Origin: Symbiodinium natans | Lineage: Eukaryota > Sar > Dinophyceae > Suessiales > Symbiodiniaceae | DNA: 64,000 bases | NCBI GenBank assembly: GCA_905221605.1 | Contig: CAJNDS010002427.1 | Coordinates: 300,001-364,000, forward strand | Reading direction: 5' to 3' | In this document: positions 12,837 to 23,179 of the stretch, piece by piece | Numbering within the stretch: the stretch's first letter is position 1 | How the letters are laid out: the number at the start of each line of letters is the position of its first letter | Notes under the pieces: generated by a model | Seen by the model: only the letters and a program-made list of their open reading frames with translations | What the model was told of the DNA's origin: nothing | Databases searched by the model: none | Position numbers and translations under genes: made by a program

Positions 12837-13000
12837 AAGCTTCGCAACGGAGAGGTCGTTACAGCACGCGGGTAGGCACCCGCCAAGCCCGGGGAATGGA
12901 TACCCCGAAAGCCAACAAGCTTCGCCACGAAGAGGTCGTTACAGCAGCACCGCGGGTAGGCACCCGCCAAGCCCGGGGGATGGATACCGCGAAAGCCAAC
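12837..13000. repeat. 80/84-bp tandem duplication
   Basis: Unit 1 is 12837-12916 and unit 2 is 12917-13000. Both start AAGCTTCGC, contain GGGTAGGCACCCGCCAAGCC and end AAAGCCAAC; unit 2 has a 4-bp insertion. A third partial start, AAGCTTTG, follows at 13001. The plus-strand frame 12671-13192 reads through both copies, but that peptide has no recognisable domain. Confidence 0.85.
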
Positions 13001-13255
13001 AAGCTTTGTCTGGAGAAGGTCGACTGCGAGTTCGCGACTAACGGCATGTCGCACAAGTGCGCACTGGGGGCGGGGAGAGGGGTGCTCATCGAGCAGATGC
13101 TCTTAGTGCCGCCCCGGGAATCCGCACTCTCCACAGGCCATCCCCCAGCAACCACGCACACTAGTCCCCGCAAACTGCCAAAGCAGCCCTGAACGCCCGC
13201 GACCCGCTCGGCCGTCAAGCTCCAGACGCTCAGGAACACCCCTATATAGACTCCA

Positions 13256-13453
13256 CTAACTCCTGGCCCGGGCCTGCATTTTATCCACTCCCAGCAGCGG
13301 CTCTTCCTCCACAGCTTCAACTGAGAGAACCGGCTCCTCCGAAGCCTCGCCGGCACCAGCCGTGTTCTCCTGCGCCGCAATGTTGCTGGCGCATGCTGCG
13401 CTGACCTTCCGGCAGCAGCACAGCTGCTGGAAGAACACGTCGCAGAGCGACAT
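13256..13453 (-). pseudogene. short ORF of a probable spliced-leader retrocopy
   Basis: A 65-codon frame whose ATG lies 37 nt downstream of a complete relict spliced leader (13491-13511), the distance expected of a trans-spliced 5' UTR. It begins MSLCDVFFQQLCCC, is Cys-rich at the N-terminus and acidic in the middle (EASEEPV, VEAVEEEPLL), then stops. I do not recognise the family. The adjacent minus frame (12859-13500) starts inside the leader itself and is less likely to be the protein. The transcribed part probably extends toward the telomere array ending at 12660; no poly(A) remnant was found there. It may be truncated or frameshifted after the stop. Confidence 0.4.
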
Positions 13454-13490
13454 GCTGTCAGGACCGCTTGGACGGCACCTTCTGGCAGCT

Positions 13491-13511
13491 CTTGAGCCAA
13501 AATGGCTACGG
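13491..13511 (-). other. relict dinoflagellate spliced leader
   Basis: The minus strand reads CCGTAGCCATTTTGG followed by CTCAAG, all 21 invariant nucleotides of the dinoflagellate spliced leader (established: DCCGTAGCCATTTTGGCTCAAG). The base before it is C, not the D of the consensus, and belongs to an abutting CCCTAAACC array. A leader followed directly by an mRNA-like 5' UTR, without a GT donor (the next bases are AGCTGCCAG), indicates reverse-transcribed, reintegrated mRNA rather than an SL RNA gene. Confidence 0.88.
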
Positions 13512-13650
13512 GTTTAGGGTTTAGAGTTTAGGGTTTTGGGTTTTGGGTTTAGGGTTTAGGGTTTAGGGTTTAGGCTTTAAGGATTAGGGTTTAGGGTTCG
13601 GGGTTTAGGGTTTTAGGGTTCAGGGTTTGGGTTTCGGGCTTAGGGTTTAG
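13510..13650 (+). repeat. interstitial telomere-type array (TTTAGGG, degenerate)
   Basis: About 19 heptamers with TTTTGGG, TTTAGAG and TTTCGGG variants. It begins directly at the 5' end of the relict spliced leader, sharing the GGG. Confidence 0.93.
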
Positions 13651-15560
13651 GACTCAAAAGCAGTGAGTTGAAGCAAGAGTCTTCCGGGCTGTATCTGGAA
13701 GTTTTGCGGGAATCGGGCTGAGACTTGGGGGACCACTTGCCACCCCGAATATCGCTGGTTGCTCCAAAACCCTTGCTCGAAACACAGGGTTTGGGGTTTG
13801 GAGCATCGGGCTTGGGGCGCAAGTTGTGTGCTGAGTGATCTCGTACATGGGAAGCTTTGAAGAAGTATTTCCATACAGGCTGTGAAGGAGAACTGCGGCA
13901 GAAAGATAATGAGCTGAACAGGCAGAACGATGAGGGCAGGGAAAACACATGCGAAACCCGAACACTCCAAAATGCCAAATCCTTTCCAGAGGACCTCACC
14001 GGTCGCAAGTCGTTTGGCTCCAGAAGCCGTCTTCAAAGCACGGAAACTGCGTCCACAGAGTCTATACAGGCCGCAGTAGAGTCAGTAGAGGCAAGCCACA
14101 TGCGTTGGAACCGAAGACCTGACCCCAATGCTTCTCGCAGCCAGGGGAGCTCCACAACTTCGAGCCGCGACCCTCGCACGGCCAGCCCTGAGCAGCAGTG
14201 AACCCGAGCGAACCCTAGCGCAAGTCCCAGGTCTTCCTTTGCGCTGTGTGAGCTGCGTGTCTTTGATGGGTTGCTTTTTTCGAGGGTGGTCAGGGCTTTT
14301 GGGCTCTGATCTGTGGCTTTTGGGGTGGGCTGGAGGGCTCTGGGAGTGGAAGTTAGTTCGGGAAACTTGTCCCTCAGATGCGCCTGCCGAAGGCAAGCTA
14401 CGATTCAAAGCAGGGCTTTAGAAGGCAAACCGCTTCGTCGGCCTAGGGGTGTGTCGCCCGAAGCAGTGCGGGCATCCAGCGGTGCGCCGAGTGTTCGCAG
14501 CAGGGCCACCAGCCTTGGCGACTGCAAGGAAATCTAGAGAGTGGAGAGGCGGGGGGGAGGCCGGAAATGGGTCTACTCCACCTGAACTCCTTTTTTCTGG
14601 GGTGTCCTTGACTCACCATGGACTAGCACCAAGGCCAGCAGGTTAGCGTGTGGTTCCCACAGCAGCGCACGAGTCCGCAACTGGGGACAAGCTTACACAG
14701 GAATCGGCCGAACTGGCACGCAACACTATGCGGAAACCGCATGAAGTGAACAACAGTGCACCCAAGATAGAAGCTTCAGTGCAGCCGGGTGCGAGGACGA
14801 TCCCAGCTCCGCTGCCCAGTGGAGAGGGGTGAAGCCCAGCGCATCTGCAGCCCTCGGCGGAAGGACTATTGCCTTTCGGGCTCAGGCCTTCAGGATCTGG
14901 AGTGTCGCATTGCTACCGCGAGACTGCGGAGCTGCTTTCAGCTGGGTTTCGCCAAGGCCGAGGTCGGATGGTTTAGGCTTTGGGCTTAAGGTTGGGGCTT
15001 GAGTCAACTTCTCAAGGAAGCGAGACGCCGCCTTTGCAGCACGGCCGAAAAACTGTCGGGGAGGGGTGGGACATTCAGCTTATTGATGCTACCACCACTG
15101 ACGAACCAAAGACCGACCGAGACATTCCCATCGCCCAATAGAAAGGCTGGCAAATGAACTGCCCAACTGAACGATCCAGTTCGTTCAGTCAGCCCTTTTG
15201 CATTTTGTGCACAAGGTCTACCTGCTACATCTCCCTCGGGCTTAGGTTCTTTCATTAGGGCCGGGGTTAAAGTTGCGCGCAAACGTCCGGCGTCAGGGTG
15301 ATGATACTGCAAACAAAGAGGCCGGAACTGGCCAGATGTCTCCAAATCCTCCAAAGACTCCTTCAACTCCTTCAACCCCCAAGAAATCCAGATGCTCAAA
15401 GCTCATTTGCAACGCAGGGGCGTTAGGTCTGCACCATTCTTCACCAGCCAGACAATTGCCTTCCCAAGGCTGGCAACGAAGATCACTGACGATCGCTAGT
15501 GGGAATCAAGTGTGCGAAGGCACCCAAAGCCTGCAACCAGAGAATAACTCCACAAGCACA
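13651..15560. other. no gene recognised
   Basis: Frames such as the charged plus-strand one at 13857-14201 exist, but overlapping minus frames of equal length and the absence of a domain give no support. Confidence 0.4.
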
Positions 15561-15639
15561 TCTAAAGCACGAATCTGGAAGCCCCGGGACGACTGCAAGC
15601 GCGGAAAATTCCTCCCTTATGCCGGCGCCTACGGCTGAA

Positions 15640-15755
15640 GAAGACCGTTTCAAAAAGGTGGCCATGTTGAAGCAGTTTAGGGGCCTCTGCGGCACGTCCC
15701 ACCACAGCGTGGATCAGCGGCACACGGCCTCCAGACATCAGAGCATGAACGATGC
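15640..15755 (-). CDS. ankyrin-repeat exon fragment (candidate)
   Basis: On the minus strand a frame reads GGRVPLIHAVVGRAAEAPKL then LQHGH. This matches the ankyrin helix-loop-helix signature (G-x-x-PL-x-x-A-...-LL-x-x-G). A plausible 3' splice site (TCTGGAG) lies just upstream. It is probably one exon of the same minus-strand gene as the ankyrin fragment at 16690-16785; no intron boundary can be proven here. Confidence 0.42.
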
Positions 15756-16689
15756 AGGAATCCAGCAACCACCCAACCAACCAGGGAGTCTTGTTGTTCA
15801 TGGGATTGCAAGGTGGACGACGTGGCATTCATGGTCTTAAGACTTTGCGACGTATCATAGGCCTCTGCAAGGCCGAGGTCCTAAGTGGGGAAAGTGCAAT
15901 AAACATGGCATTGCGTTGGCACGTACACACACACACACATATGCTTGGAACTTTTGCAAAGCTTGGTTCCTTGCATCAGTCATCCAAAACAACCGTCAAC
16001 CAAGTCCAAACCAGCATGCCAATGATATAATGTGTGCATGGGCAACCTCAACCCAACCCGATAGCAGACTTGACCACACTTTCGGGAACTCTCACTGATT
16101 TCACAGAGCCACTTCCTAGTCAAGCACATTCTAAGTGTGCCGCGATGCAAGCCATATCGCTGCTCGAGAGCCTGTCTAGTAGGAATTTCTTGGCCTTGCA
16201 CGAGCCCGTCCTTTGTCTCTCGTAAGGCGGGGGGACGCGTGTGTCGCGCGGCGATGTTCAACTCCATCATGCGCCACGAGACAGCATTGCCATCCCTCCT
16301 TGCAAGGGAACCTTCGCCGTCCAAGCCCTGAAGATTCAACCCACGCCTTGGTCATCTTTCTCGTTGATGCTGTCCTCACACAAGATCCACACCACCGATC
16401 CGGGGATCGGTGGATGCAGGGCCAGGGGCTCCAGGGAGCCTGCTTAAAATCGGCACTTGGGGTTGAGGGTTGAAGGCCTTGAGCTTGAAATAACTGCAGT
16501 TGAGGAACAAAGGTGTTAGCTTTTGCATCTTTGATCAGGATGGCTAGCCTCGAACTGAAATTCGAAAATGAGAAGCGCTGGCGAGAAAGAAAGCAGTGCA
16601 GAGTACGGTCGGATGTCATGTTGAACCCACGAGCACCTGATACGCGTGCTTTCTCTGAAGGAATTCCCCCCACCACCGCTGTTCTAAAG

Positions 16690-16785
16690 TCCTTCTTCCG
16701 GGACAGCAGGAAGTCCAGGGCTCGCAGCTGATTGGCCGCTGCTGCCAGGTGCAAGGCTTTGGCGCCGCAAAACTCCTCTGCGGCG
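16690..16785 (-). CDS. ankyrin-repeat exon fragment (candidate)
   Basis: The minus-strand frame reads EEFCGAKALHLAAAANQL followed by RALDFLLSRKKDF, with the ankyrin core A-LHLAA and LLSR. It is preceded by a pyrimidine-rich CTTTTCTCGCCGCAG, a good 3' splice acceptor. After about 30 residues the ankyrin character is lost, so the exon likely ends near 16690. There is no complete gene here: the fragments could be exons separated by long introns, as is common in dinoflagellates, or a decayed gene. Confidence 0.5.
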
Positions 16786-16974
16786 AGAAAAGAACAGGCT
16801 CCATGAATTCAAGGAGTGTAGGCTGGTGTTTTCCTTGTTCTTGAATTTGGGAGACACTATGTCACTATGAGTGCACTCTTATCGGGCACGGCGCAAAGTC
16901 ACAAAGCTTTCGAGCTTGGCCTTTGCTGCTCGGGCCCCAAGCACACGCATGCGTGTGCAAGCGCACACCCACGC

Positions 16975-17121
16975 GCCACACGCAAGTGCACACGCACGTG
17001 CACACGCGCACACGCACACGCGCATACGCGCACACAATATAAAAAAAGACAGACAGAGAGAGAGAGAGATAGAAAAAAATAAAATAAACGAGAGAGAGAG
17101 AGAGAGCAAGAGAGAGCAAGT
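16975..17121. repeat. ACGCGCAC and GAGA low-complexity block
   Basis: A CACACGC-type run (about 16940-17035) grading into GA-rich sequence next to the 8-bp array. Confidence 0.85.
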
Positions 17122-17361
17122 GAGAGAGTGAGAGAGTGAGAGAGTGAGAGAGTGAGAGAGTGAGAGAGTGAGAGAGTGAGAGAGTGAGAGAGTGAGAGAG
17201 TGAGAGAGTGAGAGAATGAGAGAGTGAGAGAGTGAGAGAGTGAGAGAGTGAGAGAGTGAGAGAGTGAGAGAGTGAGAGAGTGAGAGAGTGAGAGAGTGAG
17301 AGAGTGAGAGAGTGAGAGAGTGAGAGAGTGAGAGAGTGAGAGAGTGAGAGAGTGAGAGAGC
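17122..17361. repeat. 8-bp satellite (GAGAGAGT), about 30 units
   Basis: Near-perfect tandem octamers with a single A-for-G variant near 17215. The long minus frames that read SLSHSLTL are artefacts. Confidence 0.97.
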
Positions 17362-17375
17362 CCCTGGCAGAAAGC

Positions 17376-17466
17376 CAACTTCGACCACCCTGAAGAACTT
17401 GAAGATGCCATAAGTTCTGCTGGCCTTTTGCAACTCCGCATCGTCGAGGGCAGACAGTGCAGCCAC
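17376..17466 (-). CDS. possible upstream exon of the ankyrin gene
   Basis: The minus frame reads [20 protein letters not shown] then FFR, followed by GGTGGTCG (a possible donor after CTTCAG). It lies upstream of, and on the same strand as, the ankyrin exon, with the GAGAGAGT satellite between them in what would be an intron. The peptide looks natural but has no diagnostic motif. Confidence 0.25.
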
Positions 17467-18090
17467 ATCGCCTCAGAGTGCCGGTCATTGCGAATTTACC
17501 AATTTTTCCAAAGTTCCGAATTTCCGAACTTCCGACTTTCCGAGCTTCCGAATCTCGTAACTCGCAACTCACGCAGCGCTCTGACGGGTTTAGCTCAGAG
17601 GAGTCTGCAAGGTCCCAGGGGTGGGTCTGGGGCTTGGGGACTAGGGGGATGATTCGGGCTGGGTTTAGTCTACCCCTTCATGGCTTGGACATCATCGCTG
17701 CACCGACCTTGGGTGAGTCGGTCCATCTGATGGCCGGGTCACCACGTTGCGCCGCGGTGTGGGCCGGACCTGTGCCAGGCATGTCTCAATCGTGAACATT
17801 CGTGAGGACACGAAGGCACGACCAAGGCGGGCTCCAAAGAACTCGGAATCAACTGTGGAGAGCAGCGGTTTCGGTTGGTTGAGAGCGCTGTCTTGCTTTA
17901 AGCTCATTGCGCAGACCTTGGACAGTCGCCTGGTTGACTGAAATTGGGCTCCAGGCTTAGGGTCTTGCTGAAACTTGGACTGCAAGAGAAAGACGGAAAT
18001 TGGGCCTATTCTCAGACAAGAATGCTCCCAACAATGCGCACCCAGCAACCAAAACGTTTACCTGAAGCTCCGGTGGACAGCCATACCCAC

Positions 18091-18253
18091 CCTAAACCCT
18101 GAACCTTAAACCCTAAATCCTATGCCCTAAACCCTAAACCCTAAACCCTAAACCCTAAACCCTCAACCCTAAACCCTAAACCCTAAACCCTAAACCCTGA
18201 ACCCTACCCCCTAAACCCTAAACCCTAAACCTTAAACCCTAAACCCTAAACCC
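18091..18253 (-). repeat. interstitial telomere-type array (CCCTAAA)
   Basis: About 23 heptamers with CCTTAAA, CCCTGAA and CCCTCAA variants. Confidence 0.95.
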
Positions 18254-18377
18254 TTCTCGTTCCCGCCTTGCTGGAGAAGGGGCTCCCTCTTTTCCGCCAT
18301 GGCTGGAGTCCACCGAACAGGTTTTCGATCACGTTTGGGTTGCCTTCTGCATTAGTTTTTTGGACCTTCGGGTTCAA

Positions 18378-18432
18378 GGTTTAGGGTTTAGGGTTTAGGG
18401 TTTAGGGTTTAGGGTTTAGGGTTTAGGGTTTC
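18378..18432 (+). repeat. interstitial telomere-type array (TTTAGGG)
   Basis: Seven to eight heptamers ending in TTTCGGG. It faces the array at 18091-18253 across 125 bp of unrelated sequence. Confidence 0.95.
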
Positions 18433-18544
18433 GGGCTCAAGGGCTTTGATGGGGTCAGAGATTCCCAGAACTGGAGATGGCTAGGGCTCACGAGACTTTG
18501 ACATCGAGGGATTCGCATGTTGCGGTGTTGGTATTGTCAACTCA

Positions 18545-18912
18545 CAACTGTATAATGTCTCAAATTTAGTGATGTAACCAGGCAAGAACCCATTTAGAAT
18601 ATCTCAAGTTTGGTAGCCACCAGCAAAAGAACCCAATTGGGATACCTCAAATTTAGTAGCGTGGACACTAAAACAAGAATCCGGCTAGGATACCTCAAAT
18701 TTAGTGGTCGCCAAAGAAAGAAGCCGGTTAGGATATCTCAAGTTTATTTCGAGTTTGGTGATGTAGTCAAGAAGAAGAAGAAGAAGAAGCCCGGTTTAGA
18801 TATCTCAAGTTTGATGCCCACAAAAGAAAGAGCCCAGTTGGGATGCATCAAGTTTGGTGGCGTGGCCACTAAGACAAGAGCCCAATTAGGATGCCTCAAG
18901 TTGAGTACGACA
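18545..18912. repeat. about 50-60 bp degenerate tandem repeat
   Basis: Six to seven diverged units with the core (T/A)GGATACCTCAAATTTAGT, a short GC-containing segment and AAGAAAGAGCCC. The plus frame 18610-19167 reads repeated LGYLKFS/LGCLKLS peptides, a by-product of the unit rather than a known domain. A run of GAA codons at 18770-18788 is local slippage. Confidence 0.7.
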
Positions 18913-19169
18913 TCAGAGAATCCGAGCACCGAGGCTGCACTTTTCATGAGGGCCGTTCAGCATGTCAAAGCATATTTTGCAACAGCTATGCGGCGTGCAG
19001 TGCATAATGATGGCTTGTTAAGCGCATCACCGAAGCATTCCATGAGAACAGCCCCAAAGGAACAGAAGCTCTGCACAGACTCTGTAAGGGAAAAAGCGCC
19101 TTCCTCCCTTCCTGTGCCCTTCGGGGCCCCGACCAGCGAACATCATACACGAACCTATAAGCAATAACC

Positions 19170-20430
19170 ACTGGTCTGCCATCCCTACATAATCCCTATA
19201 TAGCTTTAATCTATCCCCTACCCTAAAATCCTCCATTCTCGCTCAAGTCCCCTTGTTCGTGTCAAGGCCCCAACAAGTGCCGCCGTTCCAGGGGTCGATC
19301 CCACAGGCTTCGAATACGCCCTGCCATGCGAAGAATTTGGGGCACGAGCCCCAGACAAAGACTCCTGTTTTCCGGAGGATGTTGCTGCTGCGCCAATGAA
19401 GCCGCAAGCGAAAGAATTTGAACATCCTGCTGCCGCAAGGGTCCGTGCGTTTTGACTCAGACCACAAGCAACACAAATAGAGGGTGTATGCAATATGGGC
19501 CACCATGATATTGCATGCAGCAATACGGCTAGCCGCTTCGGAGCGACAGTCACCATGATGGCTGTGGAGCAGCTTCCAGCGGGTTGCAGCTCCCTCACAC
19601 CCCGATCATCGGAAGAGCATCATATGCAAGCCTCGAGTCACCTGCGACTGACACATGCTCAAGTTCAACAACCCTTTAAAACCTACCCTAGATAATGTTT
19701 GCAGGAGGCCTGGATTGATTCCGTGCCTTTTCGGCAACTGGTGCACCAGTGCACCGGCCACGCCCTCATCTTAAACTCTCAGAGGACACGACCAGGGAAG
19801 CAGCTCGACCGGTTCTAGGCTTTTAGGCTGGATGTTCCATAGGGTTCGGGGCGGCTTGCGGCCTTGGGCGTCTGTGGCCTGCACTCATTCTGCGGGACGA
19901 CGTCGCAAGTCTTCGTTTTGGTGTTGAGCTGAAGATGCCAGGGCACAGGAAATGCTTTTCGAACTTCCCCCGGAGGCTGTTGCTTCCGGGCACCTGACAT
20001 ACCCAAGCTGAAAAGAAAAGAATGAGGTCCTGGGAAGCGTGTTCCTACCGAAAGCATTTCGACGCCGTTATTGGAAAATGTGCACTTCATGGATTGTCGA
20101 CAGCCAGGACCTCAATGGATGCCTAGAGCGGGATTCACAAATGAACCCGCTCGAGTCCAATGTCTATGACGACATATGCCACTCTGCTAGTCTTTCGCGA
20201 GGCAGAAGCCGCTTGAATTTTCAAAGCTGGTATTGACACAGGGCTTAGACACCAGTTTCAAAGTGGGTAAATGTCATAGTAGGAATGTCAGGACAAGGTC
20301 TCGATATTACCTGGCGGTTTGTCTGCAGCGTGCAAAAGAAATGCTTGCAAACGGTCGCTGCCTCAAGCTAGAGATTGTGGCAAAGGGTGCTGACGCTGCA
20401 GACACGCTGTGCTTCTGTTCCTACAAAGTC
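19170..20430. other. no gene recognised
   Basis: Short overlapping frames without domain evidence. Confidence 0.4.
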
Positions 20431-20431
20431 G

Positions 20432-21786
20432 TCAGCGTTGCTTCTGGCCCCAGGTCACAAGAGAACCATCGACACGAATTGCAGCAAAATCCGAGCCGTT
20501 GGCTTGGATCTGCTGCACACCTTGCAGCTCATCTTGGACAAGACTGCTGTCGCTGTCTCCCCAGGTCACAACCCTGCCATTGCCCAAAATGGCAGCAAAG
20601 GCAAACGGAGATGCTTGGATCTGCTGCACGTCCTTAAGCTGACCTTGGACGGCCCTGCTATTACCACCACGGCCATCATCGCCCCAGGTCACAACAGACC
20701 CATCGCCCAGAATGGCAGCAAAAGCGTCGCTGGTAGCTTGGATCTGACGCACGTCCTTGAGCTGGTCTTCCACATCACTGCTGTCGCCACCGCTGCCTTC
20801 ATCACCCCAGGTCACGACGGACCCATCGCCCAGAACGGCTGCAAATGCGAAGTCGGTAGCTTGGATCTGCTGCACGTCCTGCAGCCGATGTTGTGCGTCA
20901 CTGCTGTCGCCGCCGCTGAAACAACGGCCCCAGGTCACAACAGACCCATCGCCCCGAATGGCAGCAAACGACACCAAACTTGCTTGGATCTGCCGCACGT
21001 CTTTAAGCCAATGCTGGACGGCACTGCTGTCACCACCACGGGCTGCATTGCCCCAGGTCACAACGGACCCATCGCGCAGAATGGCAGCAAAAGCCGACAT
21101 GGTAGCTTGGATCTGCTGCACGCCCTTGAGCTCATTTTGGACAGCACTGCTGTCACCACCATTGTCAGCATCACCCCAGGTCACAACAGACCCATCACCG
21201 AGAATGGCAGCAAAAGCTGTGTTGTGGGCTTGGATCTGCCGCACGTCCTTCAACTGGTCTTGCACAGCACTGCTGTCTCCACCATGGTCAGTGGAACCCC
21301 ACGTGACCACAGACCCGTCGCCCAGAATGGCAGCAAATGCTTCCTCAGATGCCTGGATCTGCTTCACGTCCATCAGTTGATGTTGCACACCACGACAGTC
21401 CGCAGGGCCACAGGTCACAACAGACCCATCGCCCAGTATAGCAGCAACGCCCACCCCAGATGCTTGGATCTGTCGCACATGCTGCAGCTGCCGTCTGACA
21501 GCCCCCCCCCCCCCCGCCGGGTGCCAAGGATCGCAGCAAAAGCAGCAATGTTGGTGTGAACAATGCTGCTCATCTGCAAGGTGAGCACATCACCGCTCCG
21601 CAACCTAGACTCCCCAAGAGTGGCTGCTGAGTTCAGAATGCTTGCAGAAGAGTCCACGAGTCGGCCCCTGCCAACTTCCAGAGTCTTCTGTGCCCTGTTG
21701 TTGAACGAGCCTACCCACTCCTCCTCTTCTGCTTCGAGTGAAGCTGTCCTGCCACTTAGCAGGCTCACCTGAATGGTAAGGGGCAT
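20432..21786 (-). CDS. RCC1-like repeat protein with N-terminal ubiquitin-like domain, frameshifted
   Basis: The start ATG at 21786 opens a ubiquitin-like beta-grasp segment of about 75 residues (IQVSLLSGRTASLEAEEEE; GRGRLVDSS; LRSGDVLTL). It leads into AAFAAILG, the start of an RCC1-type unit. A run of 14 C on the plus strand (21502-21515; G-tract in the gene) then breaks the frame: 15 or 12 G would restore it. From there the frame 21478-20432 carries nine repeats of about 41 residues built on VRQIQA...FAAILGDGSVVTWG...GGDSSAV...LKD, ending in LVTWGQKQR and a stop. RCC1 repeats form beta-propellers; dinoflagellates carry many such genes, often labelled HERC2-like, but no HECT domain is present, so ligase activity is not implied. 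Either a homopolymer mutation, a pseudogene or an assembly error explains the shift. Confidence 0.75.
21502..21515. repeat. C14 homopolymer, frameshift site
   Basis: Fourteen C on the plus strand inside the RCC1-like gene. A part-unit of the repeat is missing here (the DGSVVTWG segment), so the tract replaced coding sequence. Confidence 0.9.
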
Positions 21787-21839
21787 GGTGCTACGCAGGC
21801 AACCCTCACTCCGACAATGGTTCTCGCCTTGGGCCAATC

Positions 21840-22755
21840 GCCTCAGTTTTCAAGGGCTTTTCGGCGTTTGAGGTTGAGGGTGTGAGCGATCAAAGTCTCA
21901 TCCTTGCCCAAACCTGAGCTTGATTGTGACACCATACTATATTTGCTGCTGCTGCTGTAATCTGACCCCTGTTTCACTCGCCCTACCAGCCCTTTCCCCC
22001 CCTCCCAGCTGGAAAAGCCCCAACATACTGCATTCCCAACCCAGCTCCCGAGACTTCTGTAGAAATCAGCGTCAAAGCTGACAGAGCCTCTAAAGCAATT
22101 TCCAGGGCTTCAATAAACCTGGGACTGGAAATGGGCTCAGCAGACCCTCTACTGGCAACATCAAGGACGAAAGCCCGTGTCTTTGTCTGCTTGGCGGATA
22201 ACAGAACGGGTCGCTTTCGATCTCCACACTTGTGGGGAGGCAGAATGACAAAAGGACGGCGCTGGGTCTTGGTCAACTTGGTCAAAACAACGCAATGCGT
22301 CGTTAACTTCGCATTCGCATATTCGAGTGTGGGAGTGTGTGAGAAAGCGCAGGGGTGTGGGGAGCTGTGTTCACAAAGCATCTTGGATGTAGCATAATTT
22401 CGTCAAAACGCCGCCTCTGAAGCAGCAAGGATCTTCCTCTTTAAAAGGGCGCCGTCTCCGTACTAGGGGCCTGGTCCGGAAATTCAGACCCGGAACTACA
22501 TCACCATGTTGAGCAGCTTGCCTGAGGCGCACATGTCAATGAGGGCAAGCCCGAGGAAGCAGGAAGCCTTTGAACTCCCAAAACCCTGTAAAACCTGAAG
22601 CCACAAGCATGGAAGCCCCGACAGCGCGCAACAAGTCTGCAAGCAACTCGGTTCTTGGGATTCTCCAGTAACAACTTTACGCGCTCGCCACTCTTCATGA
22701 ACAATAGGTTTCAAGTTCGAAGAGCCCCCAAGAGCCTCCAGTCATAACTCACTTT
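21840..22755. other. no gene recognised
   Basis: Upstream of the RCC1-like gene start. Short frames only; no promoter motif recognised. Confidence 0.4.
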
Positions 22756-22756
22756 G

Positions 22757-22816
22757 TAGGGTTTAGGGTTTAGGGTTTAGGGTTTAGGGGGTTTAGGGTT
22801 TAGGGTTTAGGGTTTA
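22757..22816 (+). repeat. interstitial telomere-type array (TTTAGGG)
   Basis: About eight heptamers with one TTTAGGGGG unit. Confidence 0.95.
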
Positions 22817-22918
22817 ACATACGAGTAGCGTGAACTTGATCGGAACCCTGTCCCGAGCGGCTGATGACGGGGAAGAGGCGAAGCTGATTCCACTGGTCAT
22901 GCCCACCTTTGGCAGATG

Positions 22919-23011
22919 CTGGGTTTAGGGTTTAGGGTTTAGGGTTTAGGGTTCAGGGTTTAGGGTTTAGGGTTTAGGGTTTAGGGTTTAGGGTTTAGGG
23001 TTTAGGGTTTG
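22919..23011 (+). repeat. interstitial telomere-type array (TTTAGGG)
   Basis: About 13 heptamers with one TTCAGGG variant, same orientation as the array 100 bp before. Confidence 0.95.
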
Positions 23012-23142
23012 TGTTGCACGCAGACTCAGGCCGACGAAGGCTTCAAAAGCGCATGAACCAAGTACGGGTTTCATGTTCTTTGCGGCTTCGGCATCATGGC
23101 ATCTCAAGTCCTCGAACCCTCAGTGCAGGGCCAAAACTACAA

Positions 23143-23179
23143 CCCCCCCCCCCCCCCCCCAAAAAAAAAAAAAAAAAAA
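23143..23179. repeat. C18-A19 homopolymer junction
   Basis: Eighteen C immediately followed by nineteen A. The A-run could be a retroposition tail, but no recognisable retrocopy precedes it. Confidence 0.95.

Noticed and set aside
16865-17572. Minus-strand frames of about 190-235 codons reading SLSHSLTL
   Set aside because: All three frames of the octamer satellite are open; no independent evidence of coding.
18427-18440. TTTCGGGCTCAAGG after a TTTAGGG array, a possible truncated spliced leader
   Set aside because: Only GGCTCAAG matches; eight bases are too few.
18610-19167. 185-codon plus frame with LGYLKFS repeats and a lysine run
   Set aside because: The repeat peptide follows the DNA unit and the lysines come from a GAA/AAG slippage run; no support as a gene.
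20375-21559. 394-codon plus frame
   Set aside because: Antisense shadow of the RCC1-like repeats; the minus strand reads the recognisable VVTWG units.
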